Part shown: piece after piece, positions 43,117 to 52,644 of the stretch
Layout of the letters: the number at the start of each line of letters is the position of its first letter
Position numbering within the stretch: the first letter of the stretch is position 1
Origin: Marinobacterium lutimaris
GTDB taxonomy: Bacteria > Pseudomonadota > Gammaproteobacteria > Pseudomonadales > Balneatricaceae
Assembly: GCF_900108065.1 (NCBI RefSeq)
Contig: NZ_FNVQ01000001.1
Span: 558,001-622,000 of the forward strand
Direction of reading: 5' to 3'
DNA length: 64,000 nt
Translations under genes and position numbers: made by a program
Notes under the pieces: generated by a model
What the model was told of the DNA's origin: nothing
The model's input: only the letters and a program-made list of their open reading frames with translations
The model's database searches: none

Positions 43117-43149
43117 GAAAGAAGTGCCTATCCTCGCTGGAATAGGCAC
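43117..43149 (-). terminator. Probable terminator of the LamB-type porin gene
   Basis: On the minus strand GTGCCTAT / ATAGGCAC forms an 8-bp stem followed by TTCTTTC, about 60 bases after the porin stop codon. The remaining spacer 42999-43206 is AT-rich and holds no clear gene. Confidence 0.65.
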
Positions 43150-43206
43150 TAAGAGTAGCGTTATGCCAATCGTAATAACGCCTTTTATGGGGGATTTATC
43201 GCTTTA

Positions 43207-44433
43207 TTACCAACTATATTCCACCTGAAGGCCGACGGTCGTCGAATGGGTATCTCCCTCAGCAGGCCCTGTACTGGATAGGCCTGAGCCTGGTTCGGCG
43301 GCATCGCGTGCAGCTTCATTCCATGTGGCGTAGGTGTAATAAAGTTTAACCTCTGGCCTGGTCCAGAAACCGGGGCCGCCGGGTGACCAGGTGGGGGCGA
43401 GTGTAAATTTGCCAAGGTATTTGTCTTCAGGATCTGTATCTACGTAGTCGAGTCCCGCTTCAAAGCTCAGTTTAAAGGTTTCAGTGACAGCATAAACGGG
43501 GCGGAAACCGAGAGAGATCCACTTCTGATCCGCTTGTCCCCGTCCTGAGTCGTTTTGATATACGAATTGAAAGGCTGTCTGGAACTTCGGTGAGTGAGTC
43601 CAGAGGAAGTGATCGACTATTCGCCAGCTTTTTGCTGTGTTGTCCAGAGACATATCACCCGTATAGCCAAGTGCGGTGCCGGGCCCGACACCATACTGAA
43701 CGGCAAAAGTGTTGCTGATATTCTGGTCGAATATTCCCGATTGAACATGCTGGAGGCTCACCGACCAACCGCTATGAGCGTTGTCGTCATTGGATGGCTT
43801 GGCAAGGTAGTTCAGGCCAACTTCCAGCTCCCCCCCTTTGTTAGTATCGAAGCCGGCGATGTTGAAATCGTGCCGTGTAACATAGTCTTTTTGGAAGATG
43901 TTATCTCTACGAGAAAACACATAGCTGTATTCCAGGCCACCAATAGGGATGCTATCCAGACCAAAACCTATAGCGCTCTGATTCCAATAGAAAAAATCGG
44001 AAAGATAAGAGAACTTTCGCTTGTAGTATCGGTTGCCTACCCAAATATTACCGCCATTTAGAGCGCTGATATCGTTCCAGTAAGCGTAGGCTTGCAGAAA
44101 TTTAGCATAGCCCCCGTCATCCGTTTTAAATGTTACCTTTTGGTTGAATGGGTTTAGTGCGGCTGGCATGGTGTAAAAGCCAACAGTTGAACCATCATTA
44201 AATGTTCCAAAGTCCTGTTTGAAACCCAGTTCTATATATTGTTCACACTCATTACCTAAACGATATTTCGCACCAGAACCCGATAGTTGGTAACAGCTTT
44301 GTGATCCTGTCCAATCGGAGGTGCCGAATCCGGTACGCAGGTAGTTATCTACCATTTCAAGTGCGTTTGCCTGAGTGGTAGAAAAGATGGCACCCAAGAA
44401 TAGAGCTGAAGGTTTTATTAGGTTTGTTTTCAC
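43207..44433 (-). CDS. LamB/maltoporin-family outer-membrane porin
   Basis: A 408-residue beta-barrel porin with signal peptide (PSALFLGAIFSTTQANA). The N-terminal barrel start FGTSDWTGSQSCYQLSGSGAKYRLGNECEQYIELG (seen in pieces SGAKYRLGNECE and YIELGF) is characteristic of LamB. WTRPEVKLYYTYATWN near the C-terminus also fits LamB/ScrY, and the last residue is an aromatic Trp as needed for barrel insertion. LamB-type porins conduct oligosaccharides and glucosides, which suits the downstream sugar ABC importer. It starts at GTG with AAGGAA upstream. It lies after the ABC permease gene on the same strand, 190 bases away. Confidence 0.9.
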   Translation of the reverse strand: MKTNLIKPSALFLGAIFSTTQANALEMVDNYLRTGFGTSDWTGSQSCYQLSGSGAKYRLGNECEQYIELGFKQDFGTFNDGSTVGFYTMPAALNPFNQKVTFKTDDGGYAKFLQAYAYWNDISALNGGNIWVGNRYYKRKFSYLSDFFYWNQSAIGFGLDSIPIGGLEYSYVFSRRDNIFQKDYVTRHDFNIAGFDTNKGGELEVGLNYLAKPSNDDNAHSGWSVSLQHVQSGIFDQNISNTFAVQYGVGPGTALGYTGDMSLDNTAKSWRIVDHFLWTHSPKFQTAFQFVYQNDSGRGQADQKWISLGFRPVYAVTETFKLSFEAGLDYVDTDPEDKYLGKFTLAPTWSPGGPGFWTRPEVKLYYTYATWNEAARDAAEPGSGLSSTGPAEGDTHSTTVGLQVEYSW

Positions 44434-44622
44434 GTTTGTTCCTTTTTATTTTTATACTTTATTTTTTATTTATCTTTTCAAAAGATAAATATTATCTGTC
44501 GGTCGTCAGCCGGTAATTTAAGGACGAGCGAAGTCGGCCAAGCGTTATGCCGCCTGACAATCAACAAAATCTGATGGTGGAGAGAAGCCCCTGATGTTAC
44601 CCAGGGGCTGGTGTTCTAAAGG

Positions 44623-45633
44623 CTATTTCCCGCTCATAAGAGAGGGCAGGACACGGATCGTAACGGCAAGGAGTATTGCCAGGGATTGAACGAGCAACTG
44701 CATCGCCGGGCCAGCGCCGAGTGCCAGTACGAGCTGGGCAAGCTGCGCCATAAACAGCGCTGCGACACCGCTGGCTACGACGCTCCCTTTACCACCGGTG
44801 AAAGGCGTTCCACCGATGACAACGGCTGCTATCGCAGGTAGCAGGTAATCGTTACCTGCGGTATGCGATGCGTTTCCGATATAACCGGCGAGTAAAATGC
44901 CACCCAAAGCGAAGCAGATAGCAGAGAGAACATAGGCGCCGACCTGATAACGCAAGGTCATGATGCCGGCTGCAGTCGCGGTACGGGGGTTTACACCCAC
45001 GGCTACAAAACGTCTGCCGATAATGGAACGCTTGGTAATCAGCGCGACGATTACGACAAACAGTACGGCCAGCCACAGACTACTGGGCATCCCCAGGAGG
45101 TTTTGTTTAGCAAAAGCCTGGATACTCTCCGGTACCGCGACCGGGGAGTTACCGGTTATCGCTCTTACGCCGCCTATAAGCAGTGCATTGACAGCCAGGG
45201 TCGCAATAAGAGGCGTGATGTTAACGCGTGCGGTTAATAGCCCGTTGATAATACCAACGACTACCGCCATCGCGAGGGTGGCAACAATCGCTATCAGAAA
45301 TGATCCGGTTGCAAAGCCGACTTCGGCTACCACTATGCCCGCGAGAGACACCATGCCCGGTACAGACATATCGAGTCCGCGTTGCTGGATAACCACAGTC
45401 ATACCGGTGGCGACGATGGCAAGGATGCCGGCGAACGGCAGCATCGCAAGCAGCGCGCCTTTGGTAACGGTACCGGGTGCAACAATAGCGCTGATCGCAA
45501 ACAGAACCGCCGTGCCGATCCACACCCATGCGAATTCGTTGACCTGGAGCCGGAATCCAACAGACTTACTGGCCTGATGATCGACAGAGGCTGAAGCGCT
45601 CCCGTCTAACTTGATTGCAGAGTTCATATTCAT
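44623..45633 (-). CDS. Ribose/xylose-type ABC transporter permease
   Basis: A 336-residue inner-membrane permease of the BPD_transp_2 family. Marks include ATGMTVVIQQRGLDMSVPGM (the family pattern is GGIDLSVG), ALITKRSIIGRRFVAVGVNPRTATAAGI and AAVVIGGTPFTGGKGSVVAS. Roughly eight to ten helices. Its ATG at 45633 overlaps the stop of the upstream ATPase-permease fusion by four bases (ATGA), which fixes the start and shows coupling. It probably forms a heterodimer with the permease half of that fusion. The family member's second signature deviates from the usual GGIDLS, as is common in one partner of heteromeric pairs. Confidence 0.9.
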   Translation of the reverse strand: MNMNSAIKLDGSASASVDHQASKSVGFRLQVNEFAWVWIGTAVLFAISAIVAPGTVTKGALLAMLPFAGILAIVATGMTVVIQQRGLDMSVPGMVSLAGIVVAEVGFATGSFLIAIVATLAMAVVVGIINGLLTARVNITPLIATLAVNALLIGGVRAITGNSPVAVPESIQAFAKQNLLGMPSSLWLAVLFVVIVALITKRSIIGRRFVAVGVNPRTATAAGIMTLRYQVGAYVLSAICFALGGILLAGYIGNASHTAGNDYLLPAIAAVVIGGTPFTGGKGSVVASGVAALFMAQLAQLVLALGAGPAMQLLVQSLAILLAVTIRVLPSLMSGK

Positions 45634-48107
45634 TTTGCCACCGCCATTTGCCGACTCTTCGAATACAGGGCCACTGAAGCCAGTATCATCCCGCCCAGTA
45701 GATAGGACTGCCACGCATCGGTGACGCCCAGAAAGCTGGTTACTACGTTGACCTGTGTAATCAGCAGAGCTCCCAACAGTGCTCCGACGAAGGAGCCTCG
45801 GCCGCCGAACAGGCTTGCGCCGCCAATGACGACTGCTGCAATGCTTGTCAGGGTGTAGGAAGTACCCGAGTTCGGGTCACCCGAGCCCACCTGAGCCATC
45901 ATCGGGATGGCCGCTAAACCGGCGAACAGGGAACAGCCTACGTATGCGCTAAGGCGCGTAAGGCGCGGTTTGATACCGGCTACACGAGCGGCTTCCGGTC
46001 TTGATCCCAGGCCGCGGAAGGAGAGGCCCCAGCGGCTTCGGAACAGGCCGAACTCCAGTAGCAGTGCCAGAATGACGGCAGCGGCGAGTGTCAGCGGGAC
46101 TATGCCGACAGATGAGTCGAGGGACTCCAGCACACCGTCTGAGAACAGTCCGCCAGGTATCGGGCGCAGTTGCAGGGAGACCGCCTGCAGAGCCATGAAT
46201 GTGACAAGAGTCGCGACCATAGGGTGCATCTTTAGTGGATCGACAAGAAACCAGTTCAGGAGGCCGACACACACCACGACCCCTAGTACGATTGCCCACC
46301 CCAGCGTCTGTGTTTCGGGAGGTGCACCTTCGATAAGAAAGAAGGATTGAAGGACTAACACCAGCCCCATCAATGGCCCGACAGAGAGGTCTATACCGCC
46401 GACCAGCATCAAAATCTGCTGACCAAACGCCACCAGTGCCAAGGTGGCGACCAGTGGAAGAACACCGGCCAGATTGCGCTCGGTGAAGTAATACTCGTTG
46501 ACTGAGCCTGTGTAAGCACCAAGCGCGATGATGGCGATGGCAAGCATAAGAATGGGGGCAATATCTCCCGCCGTCCATTTCCAGAACTTTGACGTCCCCT
46601 CCGAAGCGCGCTCGCGCGTAGAGGTTGCCGTCAACACCGCGGAGGTGATTTTGCTTTCAACGACATCTTTACCCTGCAGCTCCTTAACGACATGACCTCG
46701 GGAGAAGATCATCACCCTGTCGCAAAGGCCCGCGATCTCCTGCTGGTCGGACGAAACTACGATGACCGCGACGCCCCGTGAAGCGGCCTGTCGCAGGGTT
46801 CTGTATATCTCCATGCGGGTACCGATATCGACTCCCTGGGTGGGTTCATCGACGAGGAGTACCTGGGGATCTCCTGCTAGCACGCTGGACAGCACCAGCT
46901 TCTGCTGGTTGCCTCCGGACAGTGAACCAATAGGCGTTTCGACGCTGGGCGTTTTGACTGCAAACTGGTTTACAGCCTGTTGCGCTCGCTGAGTTTCGCT
47001 GCGGCGGCTGGTCAGTCCTGCGGAAAGATCCTTGAACAGGCTGCGAAGCGAGAAGTTTTCCCGGACTGAGAGCTCTGCCATGATGCCTTCGCGATGTCGA
47101 TCGCCAGGTAGATAGCGGATACCACTGGAAGTGGCCTTGGCAGGTGTGGCATTGGTGGCTTTGCGACCGTTGATAGTGATGGAGCCCGAGCTGTGCAATA
47201 TGCCTGCTAAGGCGCGCATGAACTCTCGCTGGCCGTTGGCATCGATGCCGGCAAGGCCGACAATTTCGCCGCGGCGAACATGCATATCCACGTTAGAAAA
47301 TCCCGGCCCACGCAGGCTTTTGACCTCCAGAACGGTGGGTTCGGAATCGGTATTGATCGCTTTGGCTGGGAACTCTCGGTCCAGCTCCCCGCCGACGATC
47401 AGTTCGACGATACGATGTTCATCCATCGAGCTTGCGTCGTAGGTCCCCTGGCCTTGGCCGTCGCGCAGTACGGTAAGTCGGTCAGCAACCTGCTGAACTT
47501 CACGGATGCGGTGGGAAATGTAAACGACGGCGCTGCCCCGTTCGGTGACCTGCTTAATGCGTTCAAACAATCTTTCCACGTCTTCCGGGAGCAGATGTTC
47601 GGTAGGTTCATCCAGCACGAGCACTTTGGGATCGGCTGCCAGGGCTTTGACAATTTCGACGATGAAGCGCTGCTCGGGGTTAAGAGTATTAACGCGATCG
47701 CCGGGGTCTACGGCGACATCGTCGCTCCAGCGCTTTAGTAGCTTGAGGGCCCACTGTCGGCACTGGTTCATCGGTGGGCGGCATCGTGGTGGGACACCAA
47801 GATAAAGGTTTTCCGAGACACTGAGATCGGGCATCAGGGCGGGTTCTTGGCGTACAATCGCGAGCCCAAGATCGCGGGCTGTTTCAGGATCACCGAGAAC
47901 CTGTTCGCCGCAGATAGCGACGCTGCCTTCGTCTGCTGACAGGGCGCCAGAGGCTACTCCCATCAATGTTGATTTCCCGGCTCCGTTTTCACCGACCAGG
48001 GCATGTACTTCACCAGCCCTGACTTCAAACGTTACGTTGTCGAGCGCGCGGACGCCTGGAAACAGCTTCGTCACGCCATCGACTTTCAGCAGTATAGAAC
48101 TATGCAT
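45630..48107 (-). CDS. Fused sugar ABC transporter protein: two ATPase domains plus permease
   Basis: An 825-residue protein. Residues about 1-500 are an RbsA-like double ATPase and residues 510-825 an RbsC-like permease (MLVGGIDLSVGPLMGL; IAAVVIGGASLFGGRGS). The first ATPase has a good Walker A (GENGAGKST) and Walker B (VLVLDEPTEH), but its signature is NTLNPEQRF instead of an LSGGQ-like loop. The second has a degenerate Walker A (GIDANGQREF), normal for the family, and a perfect LSGGNQQK with VDEPTQGVD. In most ribose-type importers ATPase and permease are separate proteins. The next gene supplies a second permease. No binding-protein gene is adjacent; the one at 58464-59573 is the best candidate. 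Confidence 0.9.
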   Translation of the reverse strand: MHSSILLKVDGVTKLFPGVRALDNVTFEVRAGEVHALVGENGAGKSTLMGVASGALSADEGSVAICGEQVLGDPETARDLGLAIVRQEPALMPDLSVSENLYLGVPPRCRPPMNQCRQWALKLLKRWSDDVAVDPGDRVNTLNPEQRFIVEIVKALAADPKVLVLDEPTEHLLPEDVERLFERIKQVTERGSAVVYISHRIREVQQVADRLTVLRDGQGQGTYDASSMDEHRIVELIVGGELDREFPAKAINTDSEPTVLEVKSLRGPGFSNVDMHVRRGEIVGLAGIDANGQREFMRALAGILHSSGSITINGRKATNATPAKATSSGIRYLPGDRHREGIMAELSVRENFSLRSLFKDLSAGLTSRRSETQRAQQAVNQFAVKTPSVETPIGSLSGGNQQKLVLSSVLAGDPQVLLVDEPTQGVDIGTRMEIYRTLRQAASRGVAVIVVSSDQQEIAGLCDRVMIFSRGHVVKELQGKDVVESKITSAVLTATSTRERASEGTSKFWKWTAGDIAPILMLAIAIIALGAYTGSVNEYYFTERNLAGVLPLVATLALVAFGQQILMLVGGIDLSVGPLMGLVLVLQSFFLIEGAPPETQTLGWAIVLGVVVCVGLLNWFLVDPLKMHPMVATLVTFMALQAVSLQLRPIPGGLFSDGVLESLDSSVGIVPLTLAAAVILALLLEFGLFRSRWGLSFRGLGSRPEAARVAGIKPRLTRLSAYVGCSLFAGLAAIPMMAQVGSGDPNSGTSYTLTSIAAVVIGGASLFGGRGSFVGALLGALLITQVNVVTSFLGVTDAWQSYLLGGMILASVALYSKSRQMAVAK

Positions 48108-49095
48108 ATTTGTGCTTCCTAAAACAAATTACAGGTTTTTGAGTATCTTCTGCAGGTTTTAGGGCGCGAATATCAACGATCTGTTTGTGCTTAAAACAGG
48201 GCTAGGATTTGCGCTGCAAACGCGGTTGGAACAAGGTTCTGCGACCTGCTCCATTGGCGTTCCGGAAACAGAGGAAGCGGGAAATATCCCGGTTGTGGTG
48301 GCTGACTCACGCATGAAACGTGAGAGGGTACTAGGAGGTGTTTTCTTATTATTCATAATTCCTTTCTCCGATAGATGAATATCGATTTTTATTTTTTAGG
48401 TCTGCTAAACGATCAAGGATAGTGACCGGCTGCTAATAGAGCTTTGGTCACTGCCTTTATGTTTTTCATCATCCTTGAGAGCTTGATAGATGAGTGTTAA
48501 GAGCGGCTGATAAGTCATGTACACCTTAATACTCACGCAACAGAATCTAGCGGCTTACGCAACTCATCGCTTCGCTGCAGCGGACAAACACTTTTGTCTT
48601 CGAGCGCCAATGATTGAATCTGTGTGCCACAGCGAACAGTGTCTGAAAGGGTGGGTGGTTAAGTATGAAAGCTCCAGAGAAGGTGACTGCAAGGCGAGGA
48701 ATAAGCCAAGGGCCTGCGTTGACAGGCTCTCCAGACAGGATGGGCGCGTAGCTGATAGCGTTCGTTATTATATGATGCATTAGAAGTTGACAAATTGCAG
48801 CGATGGCAATAGGGTTTCGGCAGGGCTTTTGCCTGGGTTGAGTAGGTCGTAATGCTGTGCGGCGCGCCACCCTGGCTAAGAGGCAGTGGAAGACAGCTGT
48901 TGATCTCGCCCCAAGTCTTACCGGTTTGTGGAGCTGGCTGCGCTAAGCAGAGAGTTTCCGAAGGACCTGAGTGGCTTTAAAGCTGGGCAGCGCCTATGTA
49001 CCCCCATATGGCGTAAGTTGTTCAGAAGAAAATACAGGTTAGCTCGCGTTAGGGTTTATAAAAAAAATAAAAGGGCATCAAGCCCAGGAGTTAGC
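48108..49095. other. Long non-coding region upstream of the ABC operon and the AraC-type regulator
   Basis: Almost 1 kb between divergent genes with no convincing coding sequence. Frames of 60-107 codons occur on both strands (for example 48187-48378, 48517-48783, and minus 48547-48870) but overlap each other, lack ribosome-binding sites and show no known family. A small inverted repeat CTCACG-N7-CGTGAG lies at 48306-48324. The region should carry the promoters of the ABC operon and the regulator, and it may contain decayed genes or an unrecognised RNA. Confidence 0.5.
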
Positions 49096-50040
49096 ATGAG
49101 TGCTCTATTTGACGTGTATAACGTTAAAGAAGAAGAACGTTACGACTACTGGCATGAACTGATTTTTCGCTATTTCTGCAGGGTCGAGAGCCAGCAGTTG
49201 AGTGATAAGTTTATTGATGCCTCTCTTATCTGGAATCAGTTGGGCTGTCTCGGTCTGAGCGAAATCCGCTGTGAAGCTGTCCGCTATGAACGCTCCTCTG
49301 GAGCTCTCCAATCCGCGCCCAACGAAGATTTTCTGGTAAGTCTGATGCTGGAGGGTGAGGCAAATATGTCTCAGGCCGGAAGGCATACCAGACAAAAGCC
49401 CGGTGACATTGTCTTTTATGACAGTGCCCGCGGGTTCGTATATGAGTTTACCAAGGCTTATCACGCTATTGTCCTTCGAATACCCCGCCGATCTCTGTTA
49501 AGTCGATTCCCGGGCGCAGAAAATCTAACTGCGGTGGCGATGAGCAGTGAGGCTGATATGGGAGCGCTGGTTAGAAGCATGATGCTCAGTGCGGCATCGG
49601 TTGATGTGCCAAAGGATAGTTCGGCCGCTTCCAGGGTGGGAGCATCAATCGTCGATGTGTTGTCAGCGGCCCTCGAGACCCAGATGGCGGGTCTTGATGT
49701 GATGGATGATCGGCATGCCAGTCTGTTGCAGCGGGCAAAAAATTACATTCGGGCGAACATTGACGATCCCGATCTCAATGTAGAAGCCGTAGCTAACGCG
49801 GTGGCTGTGTCACCGAGAACACTGAACCGACTCTTCGCATCTGAAGGCACGCCGGTAATGCGGTGGCTATGGAAAGAGCGGCTCGAACAGAGTCGCAGTA
49901 TATTAAGCGAAGGGCGTGCGACTCAGGTCACCGAGGTTGCTTTAAATCTTGGGTTTAAAAGTGTTTCTCACTTCAGCAGAACCTTCAAGGATACCTATGG
50001 CGTCACTCCAAACATGATCTTGCGGGCACGAAGTCACTGA
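49096..50040 (+). CDS. AraC-family transcriptional regulator with FeaR-like sensor domain
   Basis: A 314-residue activator. The N-terminal AraC-binding-like domain (DVYNVKEEERYDYWHELIFRYFC to RIPRRSLLSRFPGAENL) is the type found in FeaR and related regulators of amine, aldehyde or alcohol catabolism. The C-terminal double helix-turn-helix is complete (LNVEAVANAVAVSPRTLNRLF; VTEVALNLGFKSVSHFSRTFKDTYGVTPNMI). The frame is open further upstream, but the ATG at 49096, with AGGAG six bases away, is the clear start. Together with the GMC oxidoreductase and aldehyde dehydrogenase downstream it may control alcohol oxidation. Confidence 0.9.
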   Translation: MSALFDVYNVKEEERYDYWHELIFRYFCRVESQQLSDKFIDASLIWNQLGCLGLSEIRCEAVRYERSSGALQSAPNEDFLVSLMLEGEANMSQAGRHTRQKPGDIVFYDSARGFVYEFTKAYHAIVLRIPRRSLLSRFPGAENLTAVAMSSEADMGALVRSMMLSAASVDVPKDSSAASRVGASIVDVLSAALETQMAGLDVMDDRHASLLQRAKNYIRANIDDPDLNVEAVANAVAVSPRTLNRLFASEGTPVMRWLWKERLEQSRSILSEGRATQVTEVALNLGFKSVSHFSRTFKDTYGVTPNMILRARSH

Positions 50041-50152
50041 CGTTACTGGGCAAGGTGAAAGATCAGAGGCCTGACGCCGGGTGGGGTTAACTTCCTGGAT
50101 CTAATCCCTTGAGCGTGGATGCCTATTTTAGTCTCAGTGGGAGATCGTCTTC

Positions 50153-51049
50153 GTGTCGAACCTGAATGATATAGAGCTGTTCAGTAAGGTCGCAGAATCC
50201 GGCAGTTATTCGCGGGCGTGCGATTATTTTGATATCCCCAAAGCAACGCTAAGTCGGCGTATCAAGGCGCTTGAAGAAGCCCTGGGTGTACGTCTTATTA
50301 ACCGCAATACGCGTAAGTTCAGCCTCACGGAGGCGGGCCGCTTCCTGCATTTACAATCGAAACCCATGCTTGAAGGGTTAGAGAATATCGAGCGCGCCGT
50401 ATCGGGCTTTCAGGATATTCCGTCGGGTAATCTTCGTGTCACTATGCCTGTGGAGATCGGTACCCGGATATTGAACGATATTATCTGCCGTTTCTCACAA
50501 CGTTATCCTCTGATCTGTCTCGATATCAATCTGAGCAATGAACTGATCGACATTGTTGAGGAAGGGTTCGACGTGGCGATTCGCGGTGGGGCGCTTAAGG
50601 ATTCGAATCTTGTTTCCAAAAAGGTGATGTCGACCAAGCTGCACTTGTGCTGTACGCCGGACTATCTGAAAAAGCACGGTACTCCAGCACACCCCGAGGA
50701 GTTAATGGGTCACGTGCTCATAGTTTATCCCACTCCTTCGGCTCTACCGTTACGGCTAAGTCGCGGCAACGAGAGCGTTGCGCTTCAAGGGCAGGTCAAG
50801 CTGAAAACCAATAGCCTGGATCTGGTACTCAAGGCTTCACTGAGTGATCTTGGTATAGGTCTGTTGCCCTCCTCGGTAGTCTCTGAAGATGTGAAGGCGG
50901 GGCGATTAGTTACCCTTTTCGAGGACTGGAAGGCGTTTGATATAGGTCTATACGCGCTGTATCCAGATCGGCAAAAGCCGAAAAAAGTCGATCTGTTCCT
51001 GAATTTTATAACGCAGGAGTTGGCCGAGGTTCAAAAGAGTTTTATCTGA
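50153..51049 (+). CDS. LysR-family transcriptional regulator
   Basis: A 298-residue regulator. Helix-turn-helix: LFSKVAESGSYSRACDYFDIPKATLSRRIKALEEALGVRL (within residues 8-47), followed by the CrgA-type effector domain (GNLRVTMPVEIGTRILNDII; GFDVAIRGGALKDSNLVSKKV). The LysR subgroup with VAIRxG usually controls quinone, aldehyde or aromatic metabolism. It starts at GTG with GGGAG nine bases upstream. It is on the same strand as the following dctPQM genes, 445 bases before them, and probably regulates these or other local genes. Confidence 0.9.
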   Translation: MSNLNDIELFSKVAESGSYSRACDYFDIPKATLSRRIKALEEALGVRLINRNTRKFSLTEAGRFLHLQSKPMLEGLENIERAVSGFQDIPSGNLRVTMPVEIGTRILNDIICRFSQRYPLICLDINLSNELIDIVEEGFDVAIRGGALKDSNLVSKKVMSTKLHLCCTPDYLKKHGTPAHPEELMGHVLIVYPTPSALPLRLSRGNESVALQGQVKLKTNSLDLVLKASLSDLGIGLLPSSVVSEDVKAGRLVTLFEDWKAFDIGLYALYPDRQKPKKVDLFLNFITQELAEVQKSFI

Positions 51050-51494
51050 AATGCTGAACGCGCATCTGCCAGATGCCAGCGGCCTCTGGCTGCTGCACCT
51101 GCCTGGTAACACTATTCCATTTTTGAAATAGTCTTTTTCTCGTCTGATGTTGAAGGGGAAAGCTTATTTAACGAGGATGATCCGTAATTAGCTATCAAAA
51201 ATACTAACTATAAAGATACATACGGGCATGAGTAGTGGTGCATCCTTTCAGCAAACCTGTCTAGATAATAATTCTGTGTTTGTCGCCCCCGACAATTGGC
51301 TTATTTCTCGTCTTTTTATTTCACTGCCATTCTTATGGCAGTTCTTAAGCTCGTATCGACCACCATTTTATGATCGCTCTTCAGGCTTGGAGTCGCTTGA
51401 TACTGCGTTGAAAAATCTATCGATTACGGGGTGGTTTTCTGCTGCCCGTCGCTTTGTTCTCCAATAACTAAAACTAGAAACCCGGGAAACCATA
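51050..51494. other. Spacer upstream of the TRAP transporter genes
   Basis: A 445-base AT-rich region. A 79-codon frame at 51228-51467 has no family and crosses the inverted repeat below, so I do not call it a gene. The region should hold the dctP promoter. Confidence 0.5.
51324..51341. promoter_or_regulatory. Inverted repeat upstream of dctP
   Basis: CTGCCAT-tctt-ATGGCAG, perfect 7-base arms with a 4-base centre, about 155 bases before the dctP start codon. It could be an operator or a small hairpin in the leader. Confidence 0.35.
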
Positions 51495-52517
51495 ATGAAC
51501 AGTGTGAAAAAGTCTTTTCTAGTATCTGCTGTGAGTGTCTCTCTGTGCGCATCGGTTAGTGCTAATGCGCAGACGACGCTCAAGGTCAGTCACTTCTTGC
51601 CGCCCAGTCACTTTATCCATGACACCTTCATAGAGCCCTGGACTAAAGAGGTTGAGGAGTGTGCCGGTGGAGAGGTGAAGTTCCAGATATTTCCTGGTGG
51701 ATCGGCGTTTGGCAATGTGGCTAAACAGCTGGACCAGGTGAAGGCCGGGGTGGTCGATATAGCGCACGGTTTGTCGGGTGTGCCGCGGGGACGCCTGCCG
51801 CGCACCAATATAATTGATATGCCGTTTATGGTTAAAAGTAGCGATTCGGCCACACGCGCGTTATGGGATCTCTACCAGCAAGGTTATATCGCCGACGACT
51901 TCAAGGGGCTTAAAGTGTTGGCGCTGCATGCCCATAACGCGGGTCTGATTCATACCCGTGACAAGCGTATCGATGATCTGAGCCAGCTCCAGGGGTTGAG
52001 GATCCGATTTCCGAGTGTGACCACTAAGTCGATGCTTGAGTCTTACGGGGCCTCTGCCATTGGAATGCCGCCTACCCAGGTCTATGAAAACCTGTCTAAG
52101 GGTGCGATCGATGGAACGGTCTTCCCCTGGGATGCCGTAGGTGCCTTTAAGCTGGATGAGGTGCTGAAGTATCACCTCGACGCCAAGGCTTATACCACCT
52201 CTTTTTTCTACGTGATGAACGAGCGTAAATACAACATGCTGCCTGAAAAGGTTCGCGGTTGTATTGATACCTACAGTGGCCAGGCGTTGATCGACCAGCT
52301 GGGCGGTTGGTGGAACGACGCCGATAAACCGGGTTACGAAGCGGCAGTGGAGCGAGGTAACGAGATCATCGAAGTGTCCGATGAACAGCGTCAACGCTGG
52401 CGCGAACAGCTTGAGCCTGTGGTGAATTCCACCCTGGAGAGTCTGAAAGCGGATGGAGTGGAAGATCCTCAGGGACTTTATGATGCGGCCCAAAAGGCTG
52501 TCGCCAAATACGAGTAG
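51495..52517 (+). CDS. dctP: TRAP transporter solute-binding protein, DctP family
   Basis: Periplasmic binding protein of 340 residues with a clear signal peptide (FLVSAVSVSLCASVSANA). DctP marks include LKVSHFLPPSHFIHDTFIEPW, GLRIRFPSVTTKSMLESYGA with the conserved arginine that pairs with a carboxylate, and PPTQVYENLSKGAIDGTVFPWDA. It delivers a carboxylate-type substrate to the DctQM membrane complex encoded just downstream. A weak hairpin with a T-run follows the gene and may lower expression of dctQM relative to dctP. It is not closely related to the orphan DctP-type gene at 16005-17045. Confidence 0.93.
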   Translation: MNSVKKSFLVSAVSVSLCASVSANAQTTLKVSHFLPPSHFIHDTFIEPWTKEVEECAGGEVKFQIFPGGSAFGNVAKQLDQVKAGVVDIAHGLSGVPRGRLPRTNIIDMPFMVKSSDSATRALWDLYQQGYIADDFKGLKVLALHAHNAGLIHTRDKRIDDLSQLQGLRIRFPSVTTKSMLESYGASAIGMPPTQVYENLSKGAIDGTVFPWDAVGAFKLDEVLKYHLDAKAYTTSFFYVMNERKYNMLPEKVRGCIDTYSGQALIDQLGGWWNDADKPGYEAAVERGNEIIEVSDEQRQRWREQLEPVVNSTLESLKADGVEDPQGLYDAAQKAVAKYE

Positions 52518-52521
52518 GCCT

Positions 52522-52544
52522 GGGCTGTCGGAGCCTTCTTTTTT
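52522..52544 (+). terminator. Weak hairpin with T-run between dctP and dctQ
   Basis: Short stem GGGCT / AGCCT (with one G-U pair) and TTCTTTTTT tail directly after the dctP stop. It probably acts as a partial terminator that favours the binding protein. Confidence 0.4.
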
Positions 52545-52644
52545 GGCCTCCTCGTAACCCTGCTTTTATCAGCGCCGGGCGTGATCCGGGGTATCAGGGC
52601 TTCTGGCGCTCTGGTCGCGCTCTCGTTCATAGGTTTCTGAATCG

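Noticed and set aside
42980-43228. 82-codon frame between the SDR and porin genes
   Set aside because: It overlaps two terminators and the porin 3' end; AT-rich random composition.
48547-48870. 107-codon minus-strand frame in the long spacer
   Set aside because: Overlaps other short frames, no start signal and no recognisable domain; kept only as a note on the unexplained spacer.
51336-51351. Sigma-54-like promoter before dctP (TGGCA with GC at the right spacing)
   Set aside because: The -12 part reads TAAGCT instead of TTGC, and the TGGCA is already explained as one arm of an inverted repeat.
51228-51467. 79-codon frame upstream of dctP
   Set aside because: No family, no ribosome-binding site, crosses an inverted repeat in a likely promoter region.
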